A stretch of DNA of 64,000 nucleotides. Source: Acidobacteriota bacterium (lineage in GTDB: Bacteria; Acidobacteriota; Blastocatellia; UBA7656). Made by a program: the position numbers and the translations under genes. The stretch covers positions 1 to 64,000 of the forward strand of contig JBFMDH010000027.1 of the NCBI GenBank assembly GCA_040754075.1. Reading direction: 5' to 3'. How positions within the stretch are numbered: the stretch's first letter is position 1; every line of letters starts with the position of its first letter. Below, piece by piece: positions 32,627 through 41,300 of the stretch. The notes beneath the pieces were generated by a model. That model ran no database searches. It was not told where the DNA came from and saw nothing but the letters and a program-made list of their open reading frames with translations.

Positions 32627-34801
32627 TCATTTGCCCTGACTTGGGGTTTTGCGATTTTTTTCATCATTGGCGCGTTTGATGATGTATGCCTGAATCCATT
32701 TGATTTGCTCGATGCTTAATTCATCCCGGTAATCGGGCATGCCTCGCGTCGCCAAACCGTTTTGCACAATGCCGACGAATGATTGATGACGCGATTTGCT
32801 GAGATAACGCAAATCGCGAATCGCGCCGCCGCCGACTGCCGCAAGCCCGTGACAGAAAACGCAATAGGTGTGATAGAGGTCGCGCCCTTTTTGCACCGCT
32901 TCTACGGAAGCGGTCGCCGCCGGAATATCGGGCATCGGCTCTTCATCGGCAAGCGGCGGAAGCGTGGCTTTGCCGCCAACCTTAAACACCAACACACGCG
33001 CAATCGAACGGGTCTTCGCGGCTCTGGCTATGTCGCCGCCTACGAGTCCCAACGCCCCGCCCCATCCCACGGAAATCGCCAGGTATTGTTCGCCATCAAC
33101 CATATAGGTCATAGGCGGGGCAATCACGCCGGTTTGCGCCGCCGCTTGCCACAACGCTTCGCCCTTGTCCGCCGAATAAGCGACAACGCGACCATCAGCA
33201 GTGCCGGTGAAGACGAGATTCCCGGCGGTCGTCAGCACGCCGCCGTTCCAGGGGTTGTCGAAATCAACCTTCCAAACCTCTTTCTGTTTTACAGGGTCCC
33301 AGGCGGAAAGCTTGCCACTGGTCGAAGCTAAAATCGCGCTCACCGAAAAACCGTCTTCGGGAATGCCCAGCGCAATCAATCCCAACCCGTTATTGAAACC
33401 GCGTTTGCGCGCTTTGAAATTCGGGTCGTTGACATAAACGAACGGCACTTCCTGCGCCGGGATGTAAACCAATCCGGTCTGCGGGCTGTAAGCCATCGGT
33501 TGCCAGTTGTGCCCACCGTAAGGACTCGGAAACGTCAGTTGCGGTTGCTTTACATAATCGGCGCTATCTGAAAGAATCGGACGACCGGTAGTCTTATCAA
33601 TGCCTGTCGCCCAGGTTACTTTCACATACGCTTCGGCAGATATGAGTTTGCCGGTGGCGCGGTCAAGCACGTAAAAGAAACCGTTTTTCGGCGCTTGCAT
33701 CAACACTTTTCGAGTCGCGCCATTGATATTCAAATCGGCAAGAATCAGGTGTTGAGTTGCGGTGTAATCCCATTTGTCGCCCGGCGTGGTTTGATAATGC
33801 CAGACGTATTCGCCGGTATCTGCATTCAATGCGACGATGGATGAAAGGAATAAATTATCGCCACCTTCGGGGCTGCGATAATGTTGATTCCAGGGTGCGC
33901 CGTTGCCAACACCTATGTAGAGCAGATTCAAATCCGGGTCATAAGCCATCGAATCCCAAACCGTGCCGCCGCCGCCATATTCCCAATACTTGTTGCCCGT
34001 CCAGGTTTTCGCAGCCATCTCCAGGGTCTTCGATTCGTAAGATTTTTTCGGGTCGCCCGGCACTGTGAAAAATCGCCAAGCCTGTTTTCCGGTCTTCGCG
34101 TCGTAAGCCGTCACATAACCGCGCACGCCGAATTCCGCGCCGCCGTTGCCGATAAAGATTTTGCCGTGGGCGATGCGTGGCGCGCCGGTGATGGTGTATT
34201 TGCGCGAACGGTCAATCACCGTATCAACTTTCCAAGCGACTTTGCCGGTTGCGGCATCAAGCGCGACCAGGTAACCGTCAAGGGTTGCGACATAAACTTT
34301 ACCTTCGAGCACCGCGACGCCGCGATTGACCGCATCACAACAAGCGCGTTCGGCATAATCGCGCGCCACTTGCGGGTCGTATTTCCACAGCAGTTTCCCG
34401 CTTTTGGCATCGAGCGCATAAACGAAGCTATACGCGCCGGTGGTGTACATCACGCCGTCAACGACAATCGGTGTGGCTTCCGTGCCGCGGTCAACATCGA
34501 GTTTAAAAGCCCAGGCGAGATTGAGGTCTTTGACATTTTTATCGTTGATTTGTTTGAGCGGGCTGAAACGTTGTTCGTTAAATGTCCGTCCGTGCGCCAG
34601 CCAGTTGCCCTCTTCGCCAGCGCCTTTTTCGGCGGCAAGAATGCGTTTTTCGCTGTTTGCCCCTTTGCGCGATTTCGCCGTCACGGGTCTGGTTTTTTGG
34701 GTGACCGCAAACACCGATTGCAGGTCAAGGTTTTGCCCAACAATCCAGACAGACATTAATGTCAATGCGACAAATCTTTTGAGACTGAGATGGCTCATCA
34801 T
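32627..34801 (-). CDS. PQQ-dependent quinohemoprotein dehydrogenase with C-terminal cytochrome c domain
   Basis: A 724-residue exported enzyme from the first of two ATGs at 34801 (GAAGGG upstream), with a signal peptide (LKRFVALTLMSVWIVGQN). Residues about 70-590 form the eight-bladed PQQ propeller with W-motifs, the vicinal Cys pair characteristic of alcohol dehydrogenases (ERACCDAVNRG) and NGGVLTTAGNLVFTGTADG. The last ~100 residues carry a heme c site Cys-x2-Cys-His (YCVFCHGLAAVGG) and a Met ligand candidate in TRGMPDYRDELS. It would oxidise an alcohol or aldehyde in the periplasm and pass electrons to the respiratory chain. The substrate is unknown, and no PQQ synthesis genes are in the window. 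Confidence 0.9.
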   Translation of the reverse strand: MMSHLSLKRFVALTLMSVWIVGQNLDLQSVFAVTQKTRPVTAKSRKGANSEKRILAAEKGAGEEGNWLAHGRTFNEQRFSPLKQINDKNVKDLNLAWAFKLDVDRGTEATPIVVDGVMYTTGAYSFVYALDAKSGKLLWKYDPQVARDYAERACCDAVNRGVAVLEGKVYVATLDGYLVALDAATGKVAWKVDTVIDRSRKYTITGAPRIAHGKIFIGNGGAEFGVRGYVTAYDAKTGKQAWRFFTVPGDPKKSYESKTLEMAAKTWTGNKYWEYGGGGTVWDSMAYDPDLNLLYIGVGNGAPWNQHYRSPEGGDNLFLSSIVALNADTGEYVWHYQTTPGDKWDYTATQHLILADLNINGATRKVLMQAPKNGFFYVLDRATGKLISAEAYVKVTWATGIDKTTGRPILSDSADYVKQPQLTFPSPYGGHNWQPMAYSPQTGLVYIPAQEVPFVYVNDPNFKARKRGFNNGLGLIALGIPEDGFSVSAILASTSGKLSAWDPVKQKEVWKVDFDNPWNGGVLTTAGNLVFTGTADGRVVAYSADKGEALWQAAAQTGVIAPPMTYMVDGEQYLAISVGWGGALGLVGGDIARAAKTRSIARVLVFKVGGKATLPPLADEEPMPDIPAATASVEAVQKGRDLYHTYCVFCHGLAAVGGGAIRDLRYLSKSRHQSFVGIVQNGLATRGMPDYRDELSIEQIKWIQAYIIKRANDEKNRKTPSQGK

Positions 34802-35018
34802 CGGTTTACCCTTCTTTCGCCTGGTCTTTTCGAGGAATTTTATTGAAAGCGCGGTCATTCTAGCACTCGCATTTTCACCGCTCAACTACGTCGTAATAAA
34901 AATCTGAATCCTTTTCAATTTTCGTACTTGACTTTGTGCGAACAAACAAAATACTCTCGCACATGGAAAAGCTCTCGTTTCCTTCAATCTCATTTTCAAA
35001 TTAAGGAGTCATTGCCTG

Positions 35019-36110
35019 ATGAGTACAAGAATGTACACGCTCCCTGTCGAGCAGACGCAGTGGCAAGTTGAGACCAACGGTGTTGAAACGGTCTTCAACT
35101 GGGAATATGACGAAGGTCGTGACCGTTTGCTCAACCTTTACGAAAAAGGCAAAACCAGACAGTGGAATGCCAATGAACGAATCGATTGGTCGCACGAAAT
35201 TGATTTGGAAAATCCGCTGGGATTTCCTGATTATTTCGTTTCGATTTATGGTTCGCCGACCTGGAACAAACTTGATGACAAAGGCAAAGCCGAAGTCCGT
35301 CATCATCTGGAAGCCTGGCGCTTCTCGCAATTCTTGCATGGCGAACAGGGCGCGTTGATTTGCACAGCAAAAATTGTGCAGACGGTTCCCGACATTGACG
35401 CGAAATTTTATGCGGCGACGCAAGTGATTGATGAAGCCCGTCACGTTGAAGTCTATTCGCGTTTCCTGCGCGAAAAAATTCAACTGGCGTATCCCATCAA
35501 TGTGCATTTGAAAACCCTCATCGAACAAGGCATCACCGACACGCGCTGGGATTTCACTTATCTTGCCATGCAGGTCATCATCGAAGGCTTGGCGCTTGCC
35601 GCCTTCGGCACGATTCGCGACCTGGCAACCGACCCGCTCGGCAAAGCGATTAACGCTTACGTGATGGAAGACGAAGCGCGTCACGTCGCCTTCGGACGCC
35701 TGGCGCTCAGAGATTATTATCCGCAACTCACCGAAAAAGAACGCGACGAGCGCGAAGAGTTCGCTGTCGAAGCCTGTTATTTGATGCGCGATAGATTTTT
35801 GGGCGAAGAAATCTGGCAACGACTCGGATTTGATTTGCAAGAGTTGATGAACTTTTTGGAAAACGCCGAAATCATGTTGCAATTTCGCAAGCGTCTGTTT
35901 ACGCGCATCGTGCCGACGATTAAAGACATTGGGCTTTGGGGACCGCGCATTAAAAAAGCCTTCGTCGATATGGGCATCATCGAGTTTGCCGAAGTCGATG
36001 TCGAAAAGCTCTCCACCGAAGATGAAAACGTCGCCGCCGAATTAGACCGTTTGCGCCGCGACGCTTATGTAAATGCTGTGGTTGGCGAAGGCGCTTCGCA
36101 AGGAGATTGA
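35019..36110 (+). CDS. Ferritin-like di-iron oxygenase, ribonucleotide-reductase-R2-like fold
   Basis: A 363-residue helical protein with two E-x2-H di-iron motifs in the right spacing. Glu in FLHGEQGAL and DEARHVEVYSRFL form the first set, and Glu in IIEGLALAAFG with EDEARHVAFGRLAL the second. This is the four-helix-bundle iron site of the R2/AurF/AlkB-like oxygenase superfamily. No radical Tyr can be assigned with confidence. Function could be N-oxygenation, hydroxylation or fatty-acid chemistry. It is not adjacent to nrdJ, and a class II reductase is encoded elsewhere in the window, so an R2 role is unlikely. AAGGAG precedes the start. Confidence 0.8.
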   Translation: MSTRMYTLPVEQTQWQVETNGVETVFNWEYDEGRDRLLNLYEKGKTRQWNANERIDWSHEIDLENPLGFPDYFVSIYGSPTWNKLDDKGKAEVRHHLEAWRFSQFLHGEQGALICTAKIVQTVPDIDAKFYAATQVIDEARHVEVYSRFLREKIQLAYPINVHLKTLIEQGITDTRWDFTYLAMQVIIEGLALAAFGTIRDLATDPLGKAINAYVMEDEARHVAFGRLALRDYYPQLTEKERDEREEFAVEACYLMRDRFLGEEIWQRLGFDLQELMNFLENAEIMLQFRKRLFTRIVPTIKDIGLWGPRIKKAFVDMGIIEFAEVDVEKLSTEDENVAAELDRLRRDAYVNAVVGEGASQGD

Positions 36111-36111
36111 T

Positions 36112-36185
36112 GGCAGCGGGCAGTAAGCAGTAGGCAGTAGGCAGCAGTGGCAAATCAGGCTAATGACTGTTTATTGCCTATTCTG
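36112..36185. repeat. Degenerate AGTAGGC heptad hairpin
   Basis: Heptads AGTAAGC-AGTAGGC-AGTAGGC at 36121-36143 begin a dozen bases after the di-iron gene stop. A decayed complement (ACTGTTTATTGCCTATTCTG, 36166-36185) lies just before the ribosome site of the next gene. The unit is the same as at 7496-7639. Confidence 0.6.
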
Positions 36186-36199
36186 TTTTTAGGAGAAAT

Positions 36200-37366
36200 G
36201 TGCTGAAGAAAATATTAATTGCTCTGGTTATGGTTATCATTGTTGGCTTGCTGGTGCTGTTTTTCGTGGTGCCTGCGCGGGTTGACAAAAGCATGAATGT
36301 GACGCTCAATCCGCCACCTTATCCGGCTTCGGAGCGCGCCCAGGAACTCCATAAAAAATTGCTTGTCGCCGACCTGCACGCCGATTCGCTGCTCTGGAAT
36401 CGCGATTTACTGGAACGCGCTACTTATGGGCATGTAGATGTGCCGCGCCTCATCGAAGGCAATGTCGCCATTCAAGCTTTTACTATCGTCACCAAAACCC
36501 CGCGCAATATGAATATCGAAGCCAATGACGATTCGACCGATAACATCACCTTGCTGGCGATTGCCCAGCGTTGGCCCTTTGCGGCAATCAACAGTTTGAC
36601 GGCGCGCGCGCTCTATCAATCCAAACGCCTGCATGATTTCGCCGCCCGTTCCAACGGCAAATTCACCATCATTAAGACCGCGAATGATTTGCATAACTAC
36701 CTCGAACGTCGAAAAAACGATGCAGCAATCACCGCAGGCTATCTCGGCATCGAAGGCGCGCACGCTCTGGATGGCGATTTGAATAACCTTGATAAGCTCT
36801 TTGACGCAGGCATACGCATGATGGCTCCGACCCATTTTTTCGATAACGACATAGCCGGTTCCGCGCACGGCGTCAAAAAAGAAGGACTCACCGAAAAAGG
36901 CAAAGAGATGATTCGCCGCCTGGAAGCCAAACACATGATTGTTGACATCGCCCACGCTTCGCCGCGCACGATTGACGATGTGCTGGCAATGGCGACGCGC
37001 CCGGTGTTTGTTTCGCACACCGGGGTTAAAGGCACTTGCGACAACACACGCAATCTGAGCGACGACCAGTTGAAAGCGATTGCCAAAACCGGCGGCGTGG
37101 TCGGCATCGGTTATTGGGACACGGCGACTTGTGGCAACGACGCCAAAGCGATTGCCCGAGCGATTCGCTACACGGCGAACCTGATAGGCGTTGACCACAT
37201 CGCTTTAGGTTCCGATTATGACGGGGCGATTCCCGCGCCCTTTGATACCACGGGGTTGGTGCAAATCACTGATGCCTTGTTGCAGGAAGGTTTCAACGAA
37301 GAAGAGATAGGGAAAATTATGGGCGGCAATGTCATTCGCTTGTTGAAAGAATTATTGCCGCAATGA
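36200..37366 (+). CDS. Membrane dipeptidase, peptidase family M19
   Basis: A 388-residue protein starting at GTG 36200. AGGAG lies just upstream, and the ATG two bases earlier is out of frame and stops after two codons. An N-terminal membrane anchor (LIALVMVIIVGLLVLFFVV) precedes an amidohydrolase barrel with zinc ligands in VADLHADSLLW (His-x-Asp), the bridging Glu in YLGIEGAHALDG, and His in IVDIAHASPRT and VSHTGVKGT. The family hydrolyses dipeptides, often with a D-residue at the C-terminal side. Being anchored outside the membrane it may recycle peptidoglycan peptides. AGGAGAAATG-type overlap of two start codons is unusual but decides the frame. Confidence 0.9.
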   Translation: MLKKILIALVMVIIVGLLVLFFVVPARVDKSMNVTLNPPPYPASERAQELHKKLLVADLHADSLLWNRDLLERATYGHVDVPRLIEGNVAIQAFTIVTKTPRNMNIEANDDSTDNITLLAIAQRWPFAAINSLTARALYQSKRLHDFAARSNGKFTIIKTANDLHNYLERRKNDAAITAGYLGIEGAHALDGDLNNLDKLFDAGIRMMAPTHFFDNDIAGSAHGVKKEGLTEKGKEMIRRLEAKHMIVDIAHASPRTIDDVLAMATRPVFVSHTGVKGTCDNTRNLSDDQLKAIAKTGGVVGIGYWDTATCGNDAKAIARAIRYTANLIGVDHIALGSDYDGAIPAPFDTTGLVQITDALLQEGFNEEEIGKIMGGNVIRLLKELLPQ

Positions 37367-37440
37367 ACAGGATTAAAAACGTCCCTTTGGTGTTGCAATT
37401 CTTGGGACTGTAAATTTTGCGCTTAACCGATAAGTAAAAA

Positions 37441-38526
37441 TTATTTTTTCAATGAGAATGTGCGCTTGGCTTTTTCGATTTCGCTTTGCAGTGTTTTTTC
37501 ATCAGGCAACAGCATCAGGTATTCACGAGCGACGACTTTGTTGGGCAAATCTTCGAGCGCATAACGCGCTAAAGCTTCACCTTTGTGCGAACAGAGAATC
37601 AAGCCAATCGGCGGATTTTCATCTTCGAGCATCCAATGCGCTTTGGCGTAGTTGGTATAGAGGTGCATTTGTCCGATGTCTGCGTGGGTGAGTTTGCCGA
37701 GTTTCAAATCAATCAGGATTAAACAGCGCAAACGCCTGTGATAGAAAACCAAATCCACACGAAACCATTCATCATCAATCCGTAAACGTTTTTGTCTGCC
37801 GACGAAAGTGAAATCTGCGCCAAGTTCCAGAAGAAAATTCTCTAAGTGTTTGATGATTAACTCTTCGAGTTCAAGTTCGGAGTATTCATCCTTTAAATTC
37901 AAAAACTCCAAAACCAACGGGTCGCGGATTTCTTCATCGGGCGACACCGCATCTTCGGGTTTTGGCGATGCACCTTTTTTAAGCATTGCGGCTTTGTTTT
38001 TAGAGAGCAGCGCACGCTCATAAAACAGCGAGTTGATTTGCCGGTCAAGTTGGCGCACCGACCAACCGCCGCGCAGGGCTTCATCTTCGTAAAATTTCCG
38101 CGCGTCGGCTGTTTTGACAGCAAGGAGTTTGACATAGTGCGACCACGAAAGCGGCAACTGTTTCGCGATTTCCGCAAGATGAGATTTGCCAGACAGCGTC
38201 TGGCAAATCTCTTGGTGAGCCAAGTAAAACAGCCTCATCTGTTGTAGGTTTTGTCTTGAAAATCCGCGTCCGAATCGTGCAGTCAAATCTTTGGCAAGGC
38301 GTTTGAGCAATGCTTCACCGTATTCGGCGCGACCTTTGCCACCCTGTTCGATTTCGACGATGCGCCTGCCGATTTCCCAGTAGGTCGCGGTCATGATGGA
38401 ATTAACAGCACGCGCGGTCGCCCGCCGCGAAGCTTCCAGTAAAGCGACAAATTCATTAAGCGTGGCGTCGTAGGTCATCGCCGATTTCGTTTTGATTAAA
38501 CTTTTATTTTGACGTGGTTCTTTCAT
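37441..38526 (-). CDS. YhcG/DUF1016 family PDDEXK nuclease
   Basis: A 361-residue protein from the ATG at 38526 (GGGAG seven bases upstream). The N-terminal DUF1016 helical domain (about residues 15-170) has the conserved TATYWEIGRRIVEIEQGGK and LARAVN-like helices, and GFSRQNLQQMRLFYLAH. The C-terminal nuclease domain (about 210-350) has the PD-(D/E)xK core: Asp in FRVDLVFYH, then LRCLILIDLKLGKLTHADIG. The family is linked to mobile elements and DNA repair, and its natural substrate is unclear. Here it is solitary, without restriction or methylase genes. It is convergent with the dipeptidase gene. Confidence 0.85.
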   Translation of the reverse strand: MKEPRQNKSLIKTKSAMTYDATLNEFVALLEASRRATARAVNSIMTATYWEIGRRIVEIEQGGKGRAEYGEALLKRLAKDLTARFGRGFSRQNLQQMRLFYLAHQEICQTLSGKSHLAEIAKQLPLSWSHYVKLLAVKTADARKFYEDEALRGGWSVRQLDRQINSLFYERALLSKNKAAMLKKGASPKPEDAVSPDEEIRDPLVLEFLNLKDEYSELELEELIIKHLENFLLELGADFTFVGRQKRLRIDDEWFRVDLVFYHRRLRCLILIDLKLGKLTHADIGQMHLYTNYAKAHWMLEDENPPIGLILCSHKGEALARYALEDLPNKVVAREYLMLLPDEKTLQSEIEKAKRTFSLKK

Positions 38527-38683
38527 CGTCATACTCCCTGGCGTTCAGGCAAGAGCATCTGCATTGAGCAGGTATAGTAAACCGGCTAAAAAATGCCGTG
38601 AATCGCAGAATCGAATGATTTTCGGTTTTAAAAAATTGCCCCTGGCTTCGGGTGATTTATTTTCGCGATCAGATTGCCAGTAG

Positions 38684-40138
38684 TCAACAGCAATCGCAGC
38701 CGCAGTCACAACCGTCGCAGCAGTTACACCCATCACAACAATCGCAATGGCAGCCATCAGAACAGTCGCAACAGTCGCAGCAATCACAGCAATCACAACT
38801 GTCGCAACAACCGCTGTCGGAATTATCGCCGCTACCACCGCGTCGTTTTCTGCCAACTTGATTTGCGGAAGCCAACGGTTGATTAAAATTCGGAGGCGGG
38901 ATTTGTCCGCCGCTATTGGGCATCGCAAATTGAATCGGCTTGCTAATCAAAGCCGCAATTGCATTGAGCGCCGCGCCGATAAACATCAAATTCAAACCGA
39001 GGCTCAGGCATTCACCGAAAGAATTCGCCGTGGTCGCCTGTTGCGGATTGACAAAAGCAATCGGTAACACCAGCAGAAAAATGAGCGGCGCAAGCCATCG
39101 CCCGAACTTTCTCGCGTGTTCAGCTCGGTAACGTCTGGCAAGCGTTTGACTGAAATCAACTGCCTGACGAAAACGTGTTTTGAAACTGAGTTTGGTCGGA
39201 CAAATTGCCGACGCGGTTTTGCAAATGGGTTGAATAACCGGCAACGCGCCGATTTTGCCTGATAGGTTATGGCGCAAACGATTGATGAGCATTTCAGCAA
39301 ACGTTGCGCTCATTGGCAGGGCGCGAATTTTATCTTCGAGTTGGAAAGCCAGTTGATGACATTCGCGTTTAACCTCTGCGCAAAGGTCATCGGGCATTTT
39401 TATCGTTGAAGGGTCGTTGACGATTCGATAAGCAGCGCGAATGGCATTGAAATCGCCTTTGCGTAAATCTTTTTCATAATCTTCAAAAGCATCGAGCAGG
39501 TAAATGAGTTTTCCGAAAACATAACCCATCTGCTCAAGCAACTCTTCGGCGTCGAGGTTACCTGTGAGCCGCGCTCCCTCTCGGCAAAACATGGCTGTGG
39601 CAAGCGCCGTCGGCGCGGCTAAATCATCAAGTATTTCACCCGCCGATTGATTGCTGCGAAGGGCGTTGATTTCGCGCGATTGCTGCGAAAGTAAAATGTT
39701 TTGCAGTTCATCGAAAGGGAATTGCCAGGCAATGAGTTGCGCCCGCGCTTTACGAAAATCCCCGGCAAAAATTTTACCCGCCGATTTCCACAGAAAATGT
39801 TTGGAATCGTTGATGTGGTCGGTGATTTTGAACTGCGCGAGAATGACGGTTGCCGTCGCGGCGATTTGCAAAGCGAGCGGCAGCCGGTCTTGGGCGGTTG
39901 GCAATGCCAGACAATTAAATGATTGATAAGCGCGTTGCCACTCGCGCAAATTTTCATCCGGCGCGGCGATTGCCGAAAGCATCTCTGCTAAGAAAACCGT
40001 GTCGTGATTGAGCAGGATTCGCGATTTCTGCCCGTAAAGACTGCCCAGCGTTTTGCAGGTGCCGCAATAGTGCAAACGGCGATGCAATTTGAGTTCTACG
40101 GGCTGCGTGCAGGTGCGCGCTTTCATCAATCCGAACAT
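38684..40138 (-). CDS. DUF5685-like protein with an extreme cysteine-rich C-terminal tail
   Basis: A 484-residue protein. The start MFGLMKARTCTQP and the YCGTCKTLGSLYGQKSR motif match the DUF5685 family; the paired Cys around residues 25-28 may bind metal. The middle is helical (about 60-330). A hydrophobic segment near residues 350-370 (APLIFLLVLPIAFVNPQ) and another near 385-410 (LGLNLMFIGAALNAIAALIS) suggest membrane association. After a Pro/Asn/Gly linker the last 42 residues contain 22 cysteines, arranged as CDCC and CDGC units with only Gly, Asp, Ser, His and Asn between them. Function of the family is unknown; metal binding or modification of the tail is likely. Confidence 0.78.
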   Translation of the reverse strand: MFGLMKARTCTQPVELKLHRRLHYCGTCKTLGSLYGQKSRILLNHDTVFLAEMLSAIAAPDENLREWQRAYQSFNCLALPTAQDRLPLALQIAATATVILAQFKITDHINDSKHFLWKSAGKIFAGDFRKARAQLIAWQFPFDELQNILLSQQSREINALRSNQSAGEILDDLAAPTALATAMFCREGARLTGNLDAEELLEQMGYVFGKLIYLLDAFEDYEKDLRKGDFNAIRAAYRIVNDPSTIKMPDDLCAEVKRECHQLAFQLEDKIRALPMSATFAEMLINRLRHNLSGKIGALPVIQPICKTASAICPTKLSFKTRFRQAVDFSQTLARRYRAEHARKFGRWLAPLIFLLVLPIAFVNPQQATTANSFGECLSLGLNLMFIGAALNAIAALISKPIQFAMPNSGGQIPPPNFNQPLASANQVGRKRRGGSGDNSDSGCCDSCDCCDCCDCCDCSDGCHCDCCDGCNCCDGCDCGCDCC

Positions 40139-40171
40139 TGCATTTTTCCGTGTCGAGAAATTAGCAGGCTA

Positions 40172-40209
40172 AAACTTTGCCTCGCCCGGTTATGAGCGAG
40201 GCAAAGTTT
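40172..40209 (-). terminator. Rho-independent terminator of the M15 peptidase gene
   Basis: Perfect 14-bp stem AAACTTTGCCTCGC (40172-40185) and GCGAGGCAAAGTTT (40196-40209), 10-base loop, followed on the minus strand by TTTTAG. It separates the peptidase gene from the downstream DUF5685 gene. Confidence 0.85.
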
Positions 40210-40237
40210 GACATAGCCACACTTTTGCAGCAAGCCG

Positions 40238-41026
40238 CTATTTGATAACTGCGACTTCAAAATGCATACCGTCTTTGCGATTTTTGAAATGTCCACCCCA
40301 ATAAAATCCGTGCGCGTTGGCGATTTGTACGAGTTCGCGCACACTGCCTTTTTCGCCGACCAGTTTCGGCACCGCGCCGAGCGAATTAAACGCCGCATTA
40401 ATATCAAACGCCGAACCGAAAGCGTGGTTGCTCAGTGTGGTTACACTGCCGCGTTGAAACCTCGGAACGAAACTGCCTTCCCAACTGAGCACACGATCAA
40501 GCAGGTTGGCGGTTTCCCAGGCTGCCCATAAATCGGCGAATTGTTTGGCGGCGAGTTTGTGAAAGCGCACCTTGCCTGATGATGGTGCGCCTTTGACACC
40601 CGCGAGTTGGGGAATCTGGACTTTCACAATGTTGGTGTTTTCCCAGTTGTCGGTAATCACGATGTTCTCTCTATTGCCGGGAACCGGCTGGTGTTTAAAG
40701 GCGAATTTACCGAATACCGCCTGTCGCGCCGCTGTGCCGACGAGCGGTGAAAAGTTTGGCAAGGGTGGAAAGCTGGCGCTTACATTGCCGTTGACGGTTG
40801 GGTCTTCGACAATGCCAAAGCCTAAAAGCAAGGCTTTACCGAGTGTTTGATTGCCCACAAATCCATCGCCCGGAAGTTTATTTTTGGTTTGAAAATCAAT
40901 GGTTGCCGCGGCGGTTTTCTTGCCAAATTTGCCATCTGCCGCGCCCGGATCAAATTTTTGTCCGATTAAAAATAATTGCCAACGTTTAACGTCAGCGCCC
41001 TGCGTGTTCAATTTTAAAACTCTCAT
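40238..41026 (-). CDS. Peptidoglycan-binding domain plus M15 (VanY-like) peptidase
   Basis: A 262-residue protein with GGAG seven bases before the ATG. Residues 1 to about 65 are a PG_binding_1 domain (DVKRWQLFLIGQKFDPGAAD, AATIDFQTKNKLPGDGFVG). The C-terminal ~110 residues are the zinc peptidase with His-x6-Asp (NHAFGSAFDINAAFN) and the later DGMHFEV motif. It resembles phage endolysins and D-Ala-D-Ala carboxypeptidases, which cut peptide bonds in cell-wall stems. No signal peptide is seen, so export may need a holin, a lytic release or another route. No other phage gene is nearby. Confidence 0.85.
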   Translation of the reverse strand: MRVLKLNTQGADVKRWQLFLIGQKFDPGAADGKFGKKTAAATIDFQTKNKLPGDGFVGNQTLGKALLLGFGIVEDPTVNGNVSASFPPLPNFSPLVGTAARQAVFGKFAFKHQPVPGNRENIVITDNWENTNIVKVQIPQLAGVKGAPSSGKVRFHKLAAKQFADLWAAWETANLLDRVLSWEGSFVPRFQRGSVTTLSNHAFGSAFDINAAFNSLGAVPKLVGEKGSVRELVQIANAHGFYWGGHFKNRKDGMHFEVAVIK

Positions 41027-41300
41027 AAGGCTTCTCCTTTTTTAACGTTGAATGGTTCGGGCTACACGTTTGCCAATAGTTCGTTCAATCAGTTATGCGA
41101 AAAAGGCAGAAACCTTACAGGCTTGAATTGCTGGGCATTTCTATCCGGCAAAGTCAGGGATATAAACGTCTGGCAGTACAATGCAAAAAAAACGATCCGG
41201 CTTTACGCCACTATGCATGAAGTTGCGAAAGCCGGACGCGCCATTTATGATTGCCGCCTGAGCAAATTCTTCATCTTTACTTTGATAATCGGGAGACCCT

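Noticed and set aside
38652-38861. Rightward frames rich in Gln/Ser over the cysteine-tail region
   Set aside because: They are the antisense reading of the CDCC repeats; the leftward DUF5685 frame explains the sequence.
37441-40138. Defence island (DUF1016 nuclease plus neighbours)
   Set aside because: The nuclease is solitary; its neighbours (dipeptidase, DUF5685, M15 peptidase) show no restriction, methylase, helicase or abortive-infection partners.
40238-41026. Prophage endolysin indicating a prophage
   Set aside because: No holin, terminase, capsid or integrase genes nearby; xerC is 30 kb away and looks housekeeping.
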